Origin: Streptosporangium subroseum
GTDB taxonomy: Bacteria > Actinomycetota > Actinomycetes > Streptosporangiales > Streptosporangiaceae
Assembly (NCBI RefSeq): GCF_900188345.1
Contig: NZ_FZOD01000031.1
Location: forward strand, 37,371 to 101,370
DNA length: 64,000 nt
Direction of reading: 5' to 3'
The stretch's first letter is position 1; each line of letters begins with the position of its first letter. Of this stretch, positions 25,636 through 34,103 are shown piece by piece. The notes under the pieces are model-generated. The model did not search any database, was not told the origin of the DNA, and saw nothing but the letters and a program-made list of their open reading frames with translations. Both the position numbers and the translations under genes were made by a program.

Positions 25636-26445
25636 GCGGGCGATCTCCAGAGCTCCCTGGAGGTCACCGACGCCCTCCAGGCGCAGGCCGACCCCCTTCT
25701 GCTGCCAGATGAGGGTGGGATCGGCCAGGCGGGCGCGGGCCGGGGCCTCGCCACCGCCCCGGGGAAGGTAGGTCAGACCGTGCTTGGCCGGAATCCACCA
25801 CGCCTGCGAGGTGCCCAGGTTGACCTGGTCCGGCCAGGGTGGTCCCAGCTCCTTGCGGAACGCGACCTCAAGGACGCCGTCGTACTCGTCCAGCCTGACG
25901 CCCGGCCAGAACAGCGACACCACCCGGCCGCCGTCGCTCACCCTGACCTCGGAGGGCTCGCCCAGCCGGGACGGGACGGAGATCGCGAACGCCACCTGCT
26001 CGCGGGCCTGCTCCAGGGTGACCCTCCGCTCTCCCGGCAGCGGGCTCGGCACCCCTGACGGCAGCGGCCCGGGGTCGCCGATCCTGAGCTCGACCCCGGC
26101 GAACCGCAGGACCTCCACGACCGCGGCCCTTCCCGCGGGCGTCGCGCCGAAGAACAGGGCGAGGAGGATCGCGACGACGGAGACGATCGCCCGCCTCCGC
26201 GGGCGGGCACCGGGCCTCAGCGCGCGCCATGCCCGCCGTACCGGCGCGGGCCGGTCCGCGCCCTCGACCGATCCGAGCCGTGCCCGTACGGCCCCCGCGA
26301 CCGGTGCGGGCGGCCCGTCCGCGCCCGGGAGCGACTCGAGGCGTGCCCGTACGGCCCGCGCCACCTCGGCGGGGGGCGGGGACGGGACGTCGAGGGTCTC
26401 CCCGAGGGCGAGGAGCCCGGCTTCGAGATCGTCAGATGAGGTCAC
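25624..26445 (-). CDS. Membrane anti-sigma-like protein
   Basis: A 273-residue protein starting at GTG 26443-26445, overlapping the sigma gene's end by 14 bp and preceded by GAGGGGG. A cytoplasmic N-terminal region (1-85) precedes one membrane helix (about 86-104) and an extracytoplasmic domain with aromatic-rich beta strands (SLFWPGVRLDEYDG, QAWWIPAKHG). Topology and coupling to an ECF sigma gene suggest an anti-sigma or partner role; no zinc-binding HxxxCxxC motif was seen. The cytoplasmic region carries a 21-residue tandem repeat (residues 31-51 and 52-72, AVRARLxS). Confidence 0.6.
   Translation of the reverse strand: MTSSDDLEAGLLALGETLDVPSPPPAEVARAVRARLESLPGADGPPAPVAGAVRARLGSVEGADRPAPVRRAWRALRPGARPRRRAIVSVVAILLALFFGATPAGRAAVVEVLRFAGVELRIGDPGPLPSGVPSPLPGERRVTLEQAREQVAFAISVPSRLGEPSEVRVSDGGRVVSLFWPGVRLDEYDGVLEVAFRKELGPPWPDQVNLGTSQAWWIPAKHGLTYLPRGGGEAPARARLADPTLIWQQKGVGLRLEGVGDLQGALEIARSAL
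26224..26375 (-). repeat. 63-bp in-frame tandem repeat in the anti-sigma-like gene
   Basis: About 2.5 copies with a period of 63 bp. The core GTGCCCGTACGGCCC recurs at 26280 and 26343, with a diverged copy near 26229. It encodes 21-residue repeats with AVRARLES / AVRARLGS and GAD-PAPV. Confidence 0.75.
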
Positions 26446-27016
26446 GTGCCACCCCCTCACGCAGGCGGGCCAGTCCGCGGAAGGTCCGCGACTTGACGGT
26501 ACCGATCGGAAGGTCGAGCACCTGGGCGGTCTCGGCCTCGGACAGCTGAAGGAAGTACCGGCAGACGACGGCCTGACGTTCCCGCTCGGGCAGCGTGCGC
26601 ACCGCTTCGAGGAGCCGGCTCCGCCGATCGGTCGCGACGGCCGCGTCCTCGGGAACCTCGCCCTTCGCGGGATCGACCTCGGTGAGCTTCACGACGAGCT
26701 CGGCCCGACGGCCCCGTGAACGGGTCAGATTGTGGGTCTCGTTGGCCACGATCCGCAGCAGCCAGGGGCGGAACGGCGCGCCACGGCGGAAGGTGGCCAG
26801 GTGGCGGTAGGCCTTGACGAACGCCTCCTGGACGACGTCCTCGGCCTCGTCCCCGGCGCCGAGCATGGACGCGGTGCGGTGCGCGAGCGCGCTGTAGCGG
26901 GTGACCAGCGCCTCGTAGGCGTCCAGGTCACCGGCCAGAGAGCGGGCTATCGCCTCATCGTCGTCCGTCGGGGCTCCTTCGCGGATGTCGTGACAGATTT
27001 CACCGCACGGGAGCAC
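26432..27016 (-). CDS. ECF-type RNA polymerase sigma factor
   Basis: 194 residues. Region 2 spans about 35-102 (ALAHRTASMLG, DEAEDVVQEAFVKAYRHL) and region 4 about 133-186 (LPERERQAVVCRYF, then GTVKSRTFRGLARLRE at the recognition helix). The GTG start (27014-27016) is the only good in-frame candidate. GAAGGAG lies downstream of it without a matching start codon, so the exact N-terminus is uncertain. It overlaps the anti-sigma-like gene, consistent with an ECF/anti-sigma pair. Targets are unknown; its place inside the STAND cluster suggests a link (inference). Confidence 0.9.
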   Translation of the reverse strand: MLPCGEICHDIREGAPTDDDEAIARSLAGDLDAYEALVTRYSALAHRTASMLGAGDEAEDVVQEAFVKAYRHLATFRRGAPFRPWLLRIVANETHNLTRSRGRRAELVVKLTEVDPAKGEVPEDAAVATDRRSRLLEAVRTLPERERQAVVCRYFLQLSEAETAQVLDLPIGTVKSRTFRGLARLREGVARDLI

Positions 27017-27079
27017 GTAAAGGGAAGACCATCGGAACCCACAGAATTCGCAAAGGCCATGAAGACGTCGAAGTCCATG

Positions 27080-27212
27080 AGGTCCGTGGAACCTCCATCG
27101 ATGCCCGTAAAATCCGTGGATTCCGTGGGATCCGTGAGCTCCGTGGAGTCCGTGGAGTCCGTGGAGCCCGTGAGCTCCGTGGAGCCCGTGAGCTCCGTGG
27201 AAGTCCGTGAAG
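27080..27212. repeat. 9-bp minisatellite (TCCGTGGAG)
   Basis: At least ten degenerate copies of the 9-mer TCCGTGGAG/CCCGTGAGC lie head to tail between the sigma factor gene and STAND C. On the minus strand it reads as repeats of CTCCACGGA. Bases 27017-27246 contain no gene. Confidence 0.85.
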
Positions 27213-27246
27213 CCGGCGGAAGCCCTCGGTGGGCCTCTCGAAGCCG

Positions 27247-29292
27247 TCAGCCGAGGGCGTAGGCCATCGCGGAGTCGAGGTCGTCATCGTGGCCCTCGGC
27301 GAAGATCGCGTCATAGGCGTCGTCGCCGAGCAGTTGCCTGGCCGTGCGCTCGGCCACCGTCCTCGGCTCCGACACGCTCTTCGAGCCGAGGCCCCGCAGC
27401 CCGAACGTGTCACACAGCCGCGCCGCCGATCCCTGGAGTCTGGCCGTACGGTGGCCGTCGCCCTCGACCGCGGCGATCACCGCGAGCTGGTCCAGCGCCA
27501 ACGCCACGCCGGCGGCGTCGCGGAGCCGCCATTTGACGTCGAGCGACTGCCGGGCCGCCACCGCCGCCTCGGCGGCGCGGCCGAGGCCGAGCTGGGCGAT
27601 GGAGAGCACGTAGTCGCCGCAGGCGCGGACCCAGAGCTCGCCGCGCGCGTCGCAGAGCCGCTGTACCTCCTCCAGCACGGAGACGACCCTGGCGAACTCG
27701 CCGCGCCATGTCGCGGCCGTGGCCAGGGTTACCAGGGCGATCGGCTCATCGACGGTCACGGCTTCGGCCTTCCTGAAGTATTCGCGTACGAGATCGACGG
27801 CGGGCTCGACCTCGTCGAGAGAACCGGCGAACAGGGAACGGCGGGCCAGGCGGAGCTGAGCGTGCCCGGCCGCCGCGTAGTCGCCCCAGTCGAGTGCCGC
27901 GGACAGCGCCGCCTCGGCCCGGAGCCGGCCGAGCTCCAGCTCACCCCGGGCGATGGCCACGCAGCCGTCGGTCCACAGGAGTCTGGGCAGCCCGGGATCG
28001 GTGACGGGCGCGGCGTCGATGGCCCGCTTCATGTAGTAGCGCCCCTCCCTCAACCGGCCCAGGCAGAACCAGAGGATCCAGAGCGTCCCCGCGAGCTCGA
28101 TGGACAGCGAGGTGGACGGGGAGTCGGAGTCGAGCGCGAGACGGAGGTTGGTGACCGAGAAATTCAGGCGGTCCGCCCACTCCTCCTGCCGGGGGCCGTA
28201 CCAGTCGGCGTCGGCCTGGCGGGCCAGGTCGAGGTAGTAGTAGCGGTGCCGCCGGGTCAGGCGCTCCTCGTCGTCGAGCCGGGCGAGCTGCTCCCTGCCG
28301 TGGTCCCTGACCGTTCCCGGCTGCCGGTAGCCGCCGGGAACCCGGATGAGAAGCGACTTCTCCACGAGGTCGGCCAGGAGGTCACGCACGTTGACCAGGC
28401 GCCGGTCGCCGCACACCCACACGGCGGCCGCCGCGTCGAAGTCTCCCGCGAAGACCGACAGCCGGGCCCAGAGCAGGCGCTCCTCGGGGCCGCACAGCTC
28501 GTGGCTCCAACTGATCGCGGTACGCAGGGTCCAGTGGCGGGTGAGCAGTGCCCGATCGTCGTACAGGGCGTCGAACCGTTCCTCCAGGTGGTCGGCGAGC
28601 CGCTCCACCGTCATGGTCTTCAGCCGCCCGGCGGCCAGCTCGATGGCGAGCGGGATGCCGTCCAGCCGCCGGCAGATCCTCGCCGCGGCCGCCAGGGTCG
28701 CCTCGTCCGCCTTCAGGCCCGGCACCGCGGCCCCGGCCCGGTCGAGGAAGAACCGGAGCGCGTCGTTCGCGGTCGGCGTCCCGGCCTCCGGTTCGGGCGT
28801 CTCGAACGGCTCGACGGGCAGCGGCGTCTCCTGCGGCAGTTCGAGGGTCTGGCGGGAGGTCACGACGATCCGCACGCCGGGGGCGGCGGCCAGGATCTCG
28901 GCGACCAAACCGCGGCAGGCGGCCAGGAGATGCTCACAGCCGTCGAGGAGCAACAGCAACCTCTTGTCCGCGAGAAACTCGACGAGCACCTCGATCTGCG
29001 ACCGCGCCGACTGCTCGCGGAGGCCGAGGACCGCCGCGACCGTGTGGGCGAGCAGGTCGCCGTTGTGCTCACCCGACAGTTCCACCAGCCAGGCGCCGGC
29101 CGGATAGGAGTCGCGGCACCGCTCCGCGGCCTTCACCGCGATCCGTGACTTGCCGACGCCTCCGGAGCCGGTGACCGTGATCAGCGATGTCCCGGGCAGG
29201 AGCTTCAGCAGCCGTCGCACCTCGCGCTCGTGACCGATGAAGCCGCTCGTCTCCGCGGGGAGGTTCCCGCGCCACCATGGAACCTGTGCCAT
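27247..29292 (-). CDS. STAND-type P-loop/TPR ATPase C (no HTH)
   Basis: 681 residues from the ATG at 29290-29292, chosen because AAGGAG lies 9 nt upstream and the protein then opens with the family motif NLPAETSGFIG. Walker A is GSGGVGKS (42-49), Walker B LLLLLD (112-117), sensor VTSR (144-147), then GIPLAIELAAG. The winged-helix ERLLWARLSVFAG and a TPR-like half end at DSAMAYALG with no helix-turn-helix. It belongs to the A/C/D subtype, with the same VKWRLRDAAG helix. A perfect palindrome adjoins its ribosome binding site. Confidence 0.85.
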   Translation of the reverse strand: MAQVPWWRGNLPAETSGFIGHEREVRRLLKLLPGTSLITVTGSGGVGKSRIAVKAAERCRDSYPAGAWLVELSGEHNGDLLAHTVAAVLGLREQSARSQIEVLVEFLADKRLLLLLDGCEHLLAACRGLVAEILAAAPGVRIVVTSRQTLELPQETPLPVEPFETPEPEAGTPTANDALRFFLDRAGAAVPGLKADEATLAAAARICRRLDGIPLAIELAAGRLKTMTVERLADHLEERFDALYDDRALLTRHWTLRTAISWSHELCGPEERLLWARLSVFAGDFDAAAAVWVCGDRRLVNVRDLLADLVEKSLLIRVPGGYRQPGTVRDHGREQLARLDDEERLTRRHRYYYLDLARQADADWYGPRQEEWADRLNFSVTNLRLALDSDSPSTSLSIELAGTLWILWFCLGRLREGRYYMKRAIDAAPVTDPGLPRLLWTDGCVAIARGELELGRLRAEAALSAALDWGDYAAAGHAQLRLARRSLFAGSLDEVEPAVDLVREYFRKAEAVTVDEPIALVTLATAATWRGEFARVVSVLEEVQRLCDARGELWVRACGDYVLSIAQLGLGRAAEAAVAARQSLDVKWRLRDAAGVALALDQLAVIAAVEGDGHRTARLQGSAARLCDTFGLRGLGSKSVSEPRTVAERTARQLLGDDAYDAIFAEGHDDDLDSAMAYALG

Positions 29293-29750
29293 CGGCTCGC
29301 GCTCCTTCCACCTGGTGGAAATACCACTTTGGAGGAATCGCACCTTCTCAGCATCACGAAGCGGTCGGCGGACCGCCCACGGGTGGGGTTTCCTCCTCCT
29401 CCAGTGCAAATCTGACCGCCGCATCTAGGTCGGATTTCCCCCCGCGCGCCGTGAAACTCGAGAATTACGACTTTTTGACAGACAACATGGCAGATTCGCC
29501 AATCAAAGCCAGAACGGGCAAATCCAGGCGCTCGATCCCCGGCACGGACCAGGCACGGCGAACCGCCGCCCGTGGCGTTCCCTCCTGACAACTTCCCCGC
29601 GATCGCCGGTACTCCGCCCGCTCTGCGCCCGGCGACCCCCCGTGTCCCGCCAAACAGAAGAAAGCGCATAAGAATCGACGAACACCGATGAAAGGGAAAT
29701 GGTTCGCAATCTCCTCGGAGTGCGCGTTCCCACCGAGGGTGACCGACCTT
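29293..29750. other. Spacer between STAND D and STAND C
   Basis: A 458-bp spacer with somewhat lower GC than its neighbours. It carries the palindrome at 29306-29320 near STAND C. A TTGACA on the plus strand at 29476-29481 has no fitting -10. No gene was recognised. Confidence 0.5.
29306..29320. promoter_or_regulatory. Perfect palindrome adjoining the STAND C ribosome binding site
   Basis: TTCCACC-T-GGTGGAA, 7-bp arms around one base. On the minus strand it ends in the purine run that forms the AAGGAG of STAND C. It could be an operator or an mRNA hairpin limiting translation. Confidence 0.5.
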
Positions 29751-31823
29751 CTAGACGTCCCGGATCCAGGCCACCGCGGCAGATGATTCCATGATCAGTC
29801 CCTGGGCGAAGGCGTGGTCGTAGCAGGCGTCGCCGATCAGGGCCCTGGCCTCGGTCTCGGTGTGCTCCCGAGCGGCCTGAAGTCCGTACGGATCGCGCCG
29901 GGACTGTTCCGGAGCGATCTCCCGCCGGACCGCCTCGGGCCGCCGGTCCACGCCGCCTCGCGACTGCTCCGCGTCCGTCCGCATCCGCTGTGCCACGCCG
30001 AGCAGACCGGCGGCCCTCCGGCCGTCACCGCGGGCCGTGGCGATGGCGGCGAGCTGATCGGCCATCATGGCGCTGCCCGTCACGTCGCCCAGACGCCACT
30101 TCACATCGAGTGCCGCCCGCGCGTAGACGTCGGCCGCGTCGAACTCCCCCCGGCCGAGTTCGGTGAGCGACCGGGCTTGATCACCGTTGGACCTCGCCCA
30201 CAGCTCACCGCGTTCCGCGCACCTCCCCCACTGCCGCACGAGCACCTCCACGGCCCGGCCGGGCTCACCCCGGGCGTCGAGCACCGCCGCCAGTGTCACC
30301 TCAGCGACGGGCAGCCCGATGTGGGAGTGGACCGCCCGCTCGAACAGCTCCGCCGACTCGGTGGCCAGGCGCTCGGCCTCGTCGAGGTCTCCGCGGGCGA
30401 GGGCGACGGCGGCGGCGCACCGCCTGGCGCATCCCGCGGCGGCGAGGTCTCCGTCCGCCATCGCGGCCGCGTAGGCCTCGCCCGCCCGCTTTCCGGCCGC
30501 GACCGTGTCGCCCGCGTCGAGTGCCGTCCACGCGCGCACCCACAGAGCCTTGGTCCGTCCCGGGCTCGGCTCCGGGTGCCGATCCAGCGTCCGGTCCAGG
30601 TAGTGGCGGCCCTGCTCCGCCTGGCCCAGGCAGCACCAGACGAACCAGAGCGCCGTCACCAGGTCGAACCCCTCATCGTGATCGAGGATCGCCTTCAGGT
30701 TCGGCAGTTCGCGGTGAGCCCAGTCGGCCCACTGCGGCTGGCGTGGGCCGTACCACTCCGCCTCCGCCCGGCGCGCCTGCGTCAGATAGTGGTCGCGGTG
30801 CCGCCGGACGAAGGCCTCCTCCTCGCCCAGCCTCCGCAGCCACTCCCTGCCGTAGTCGCGGATCGTGGCGAGCATCCGGTAGCGCGGCCCCTCGGCGATC
30901 AGGATCGACCTGTCCGCGAGCCGGGCCGGCTCGAACCCGGTGAGCCGCTCGTCGGCGCACACCACCCGCGCGTCGTCGGCGTCGAACCACCCGGCGAAGA
31001 CCGACAGGCGAGCCCAGAGCAGACGCTCCTCCGCCGTGCACAGCTCATGGCTCCAGCCGACCGCGGTGCGCATGGTCTGGTGGCGCGCGAACGGAGTACG
31101 GCTCCCGCCGACGAGCAGCGCGAAGCGGTCGTCCAGCCGTTCGGCGATCTGCTGTGGCGACAGAGCCCGCAACCGCCGGGCGGCGAGTTCGATGGCGAGC
31201 GGGATGCCGTCCAGCAGGCGGCAGACCCGTGCCACCGCCTCCGGATCGAGGCTGAGACCGGGAACCAGCGCGTGAGCCCGCTCGGTGAACAGGCGCACCG
31301 CATCCGTGCCGGCGCCCCCTGTCTCGGGCACGGGCAGCGGTTCGACCGGGAAGAGCCGCTCTCCGGGCAACCCGAGCGGCCGGCGGCTGGTCACGAGCAC
31401 CCGCGCGTGCGGGGCGTCCGCCAGGACACGGCGCAGCAGCGCGGCGCAGGCGTCGATCAGGTGATCGCAGGTGTCCAGGATCAGCATCAGATGTTTGTCC
31501 GCGAGAAAGTCGGCCAGCACCTCGCTCTGGGGCCGGACCGCCTGCTCGCGCAGGCCGAGCACCGCGGCGATGTCGTGCCCGACCAGGTCGCCGTTCTGCT
31601 GGGCGGAGAGCTCGACCACCCACGCCCCGTCGGCGAAGGAGTCGCGGAGACGGCCCGCCGTCCTGATCGCCAGCCTGGTCTTGCCCACACCGGCGACCCC
31701 GGTGACGGTCACCAACGGTGATCTGCCGACCAGTGCGGCGAGTTCGTCGAGCTCACGCCGCCGCCCGACCAGACTGCTCGTCTCCGCCGGGACGTTACCC
31801 CGGCGTACGCGTGTCTCCACCAC
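29751..31823 (-). CDS. STAND-type P-loop/TPR ATPase D (no HTH)
   Basis: 690 residues from a GTG at 31821-31823 (a second GTG follows directly; GGAGGGG lies 11 nt upstream). Entry motif NVPAETSSLVGR; Walker A GVAGVGKT (42-49); Walker B LMLILD (112-117); sensor VTSR; GIPLAIELAAR; ERLLWARLSVFAG; then a TPR-like half. It ends AAVAWIRDV, without a helix-turn-helix. Walker positions are the same as in gene C, showing recent common origin. A charged insertion before the C-terminus (rich in Arg/Glu/Gln) is not present in A or C. Confidence 0.85.
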   Translation of the reverse strand: MVETRVRRGNVPAETSSLVGRRRELDELAALVGRSPLVTVTGVAGVGKTRLAIRTAGRLRDSFADGAWVVELSAQQNGDLVGHDIAAVLGLREQAVRPQSEVLADFLADKHLMLILDTCDHLIDACAALLRRVLADAPHARVLVTSRRPLGLPGERLFPVEPLPVPETGGAGTDAVRLFTERAHALVPGLSLDPEAVARVCRLLDGIPLAIELAARRLRALSPQQIAERLDDRFALLVGGSRTPFARHQTMRTAVGWSHELCTAEERLLWARLSVFAGWFDADDARVVCADERLTGFEPARLADRSILIAEGPRYRMLATIRDYGREWLRRLGEEEAFVRRHRDHYLTQARRAEAEWYGPRQPQWADWAHRELPNLKAILDHDEGFDLVTALWFVWCCLGQAEQGRHYLDRTLDRHPEPSPGRTKALWVRAWTALDAGDTVAAGKRAGEAYAAAMADGDLAAAGCARRCAAAVALARGDLDEAERLATESAELFERAVHSHIGLPVAEVTLAAVLDARGEPGRAVEVLVRQWGRCAERGELWARSNGDQARSLTELGRGEFDAADVYARAALDVKWRLGDVTGSAMMADQLAAIATARGDGRRAAGLLGVAQRMRTDAEQSRGGVDRRPEAVRREIAPEQSRRDPYGLQAAREHTETEARALIGDACYDHAFAQGLIMESSAAVAWIRDV

Positions 31824-31877
31824 CGAATTTCCAGCCCCTCCGCTGAGGTGGCAAGCCAATCACGGAACCGGTCACAC

Positions 31878-31894
31878 ATCCGATGCGATCGGAT
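31878..31894. promoter_or_regulatory. Palindrome upstream of STAND D
   Basis: ATCCGAT-GCG-ATCGGAT: perfect 7-bp arms, 55 bp upstream of the STAND D start in the 79-bp gap after STAND E. Operator-like by symmetry and position; no known binding protein can be named. Confidence 0.5.
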
Positions 31895-31902
31895 ACCACT
31901 GG

Positions 31903-33987
31903 TTACGGATCTTTCTCCTCCAGTGCATATTTCACCGCAAGTGCCAGGTCAAGCCCTCGCCCCTGAGTGAAAAAGGTGTCGAACTCTCCCCCACCGAGAA
32001 CCTTGACGGCCTGGATCACAGCCCGTTCGCGGATCCTGATGAAGGTCGGCGAACCGAGCTGCGGTAGCCCCGAGGAGTCCATGATGGCCTGGGCGGCGCC
32101 CAGGAGCCGGGCCGCCTTCGCGGCGGACCCCGCCATCACCGCGGCCGTCACCGTCACCGTCACGGCGGCCGTCGCCGTCACCGTGGCCCAGGCGATCAGC
32201 TCGACACAGGCGACGGTCAGGATCAGGTCGTCGAAAAGCCGCGCTCCGGTGAGTGCCGCCCTGGCGTGACCGAGTGCCCTGGGCGTACTGCCCCTGGAGT
32301 GTTCGGCCCAGGCGAAGACGTACTCCATCTGGGCCAGGCTCCACTTCTCGCCGTGTGCCTCGCAGAGCGCCTGCCCCTCGGACAGCTTCGCCACGCTCTC
32401 CTCCAGCCTGCCCGCCGCCAGCAGGCTCAGCGCCGCCAGCGTGTAACAGGGCAGCTGCCCGGAGAGCACGTCGCCCCTGGCCACGTGCCAGGCCATGGCC
32501 TCGCCCAGCAGCTTGCCCGCCCGGGGGAACTCCCGCCGCATGAGAGCGAACATGCCCTCCAACTGGATGACGTAGCCGGTGGCGCTCCCCTCGGGATCCT
32601 CGGCGCGGCATCGGGCGAGCCGCTCCTGCGCGACGTCGAGCTCACCCTGGAGCCCGGCCACCCAGGCGCAGATCCACAGCGCCCTGGTCCGCTCCGGGCT
32701 GGGCCGGGGATCCGCCCGCAGCGCCGCCTCCAGATAGTGGCGACCCTCCCGCTGCATGCCACAGCAGATCCAGAGGAACCACAGGGAGCCGGCCAGGTCC
32801 AGACCCGCCCGGGACCACTCGGGGTCGTCCAGGCACAGTTCGAACACCTTGCGGAAGTTGCGCCGCTCGGCACGCATCCGCCCGTACCACTCCACCTGCC
32901 GCTCGGACCACTCCGCGGCGTGCCGCCCGGCCAGGCGGAGATAGTGGTCACGGTGGCGGCTCCGGATCTCGTCGACCTCGCCGAGCCGGAGCAGCCACGT
33001 GGCGCCGAACTCCCTGACGGTGTCGAGCATGCGGAACCGTACGCCGGTGGAATGCTCCTCCCGCTGCACCAGCGACTTGTCGACCAGACCGGTCAGCGCT
33101 TCGAGCACCGTCTCGGCCGGGAGCGGCCCGCCCGCGCAGACCCACTCGGTGGCCTCCAGGTCGAACCCGGAGGCGAACGCCGACAGTCGCGCCCACAGCA
33201 GTCGCTCGGCGGGCGTGCACAGCTCGTGGCTCCAGCCCATCGCCGCGCGCAACGACTCGTGCCGAGCCGGTCCGCGGACCCCGGTCAGCAGGCGGTAGCG
33301 GTCTTCCAGCTGCCGGGTGAGCTGCTCCGGCGAGCGGGTGCGCAGCTGTACGGCCGCCATCTCGATCGCCAGCGGGATGCCTTCGAGCTTCTCGCAGAGC
33401 CGCGCCATGTCGCCCGCACTTCCGGATATATCCGCATCCGCGCCCCCGCCCGTGCCGCCGGGCGGGCCCGCGCTCCGGGACGGGACCATGCGGTCGCGCA
33501 GCAGGGCCACCGCCTCCTCGACCGGGAGCGGCGGGACGGGGTAGACGTGCTCGCCGGACACCCCGAGCGGCTGGCGGCTGGTGGCCAGGACCCGGAGGCC
33601 GGGCGCGCCGCGCAACAGGGTGTCGACCAGCGAGGCGACCGCGTCGACCAGGTGCTCGCAGGCGTCCAGGATGAGCAGCGCCGTGCGCGGCCTCATCCAC
33701 TCCACCAGCACCTCCTCCTGCTCCCTGGCGGACTGGTCGGCCACGCCGAGGTCGCCGGCCACCGTCTCCGGCAGTAAATACGGATCGGTCAGGCAGGCCA
33801 GCTCGACCATCCAGAGGCCGTCGGGAAACTCCGCCCCGACCTCCTCGGCCACCCGGCTCGCCAGGCGCGTCTTGCCGATGCCCCCGAGTCCGATGAGGGT
33901 GACCAGGCGAGACTCTCTCAGCAGGCTAACCAGCCGTGCGGTCTCCGCCGGCCGGCCGACAAAGGTAGTTTCCATGGGGGTGCCCAT
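31903..33987 (-). CDS. STAND-type P-loop/TPR ATPase E (no HTH)
   Basis: 694 residues from ATG 33985-33987 (a second ATG at 33975 is as plausible; neither has a strong ribosome binding site). It opens with TTFVGRPAE. Walker A GLGGIGKT (33-40), Walker B LLILD (104-108), sensor ATSR, GIPLAIEMAA, ERLLWARLSAFASG, then TPR-like repeats with WFLWICCGMQ as in gene B. It ends LAVKYALEEKDP with no helix-turn-helix. A Thr/Val/Ala low-complexity run (about nt 32112-32193) is inserted before the LLGAAQ helix and is absent from the paralogues. Confidence 0.85.
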   Translation of the reverse strand: MGTPMETTFVGRPAETARLVSLLRESRLVTLIGLGGIGKTRLASRVAEEVGAEFPDGLWMVELACLTDPYLLPETVAGDLGVADQSAREQEEVLVEWMRPRTALLILDACEHLVDAVASLVDTLLRGAPGLRVLATSRQPLGVSGEHVYPVPPLPVEEAVALLRDRMVPSRSAGPPGGTGGGADADISGSAGDMARLCEKLEGIPLAIEMAAVQLRTRSPEQLTRQLEDRYRLLTGVRGPARHESLRAAMGWSHELCTPAERLLWARLSAFASGFDLEATEWVCAGGPLPAETVLEALTGLVDKSLVQREEHSTGVRFRMLDTVREFGATWLLRLGEVDEIRSRHRDHYLRLAGRHAAEWSERQVEWYGRMRAERRNFRKVFELCLDDPEWSRAGLDLAGSLWFLWICCGMQREGRHYLEAALRADPRPSPERTRALWICAWVAGLQGELDVAQERLARCRAEDPEGSATGYVIQLEGMFALMRREFPRAGKLLGEAMAWHVARGDVLSGQLPCYTLAALSLLAAGRLEESVAKLSEGQALCEAHGEKWSLAQMEYVFAWAEHSRGSTPRALGHARAALTGARLFDDLILTVACVELIAWATVTATAAVTVTVTAAVMAGSAAKAARLLGAAQAIMDSSGLPQLGSPTFIRIRERAVIQAVKVLGGGEFDTFFTQGRGLDLALAVKYALEEKDP

Positions 33988-34103
33988 GCTAGGCCGCGAC
34001 GCTCCGTCTGGGGGCCGCTCCGCCCGAACCGCCACTAGACTCTGGCTGTCCATAGCCGTGGCCCTCGCGCCACGCTTTCCGTGAGCGAGCTGGACGGAAC
34101 CGC

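Noticed and set aside
20171..34053. True RADAR or Avs defence system
   Set aside because: ATPases lack RdrA features and Avs effector domains, and the deaminase is of ordinary size; only a loose analogy remains.
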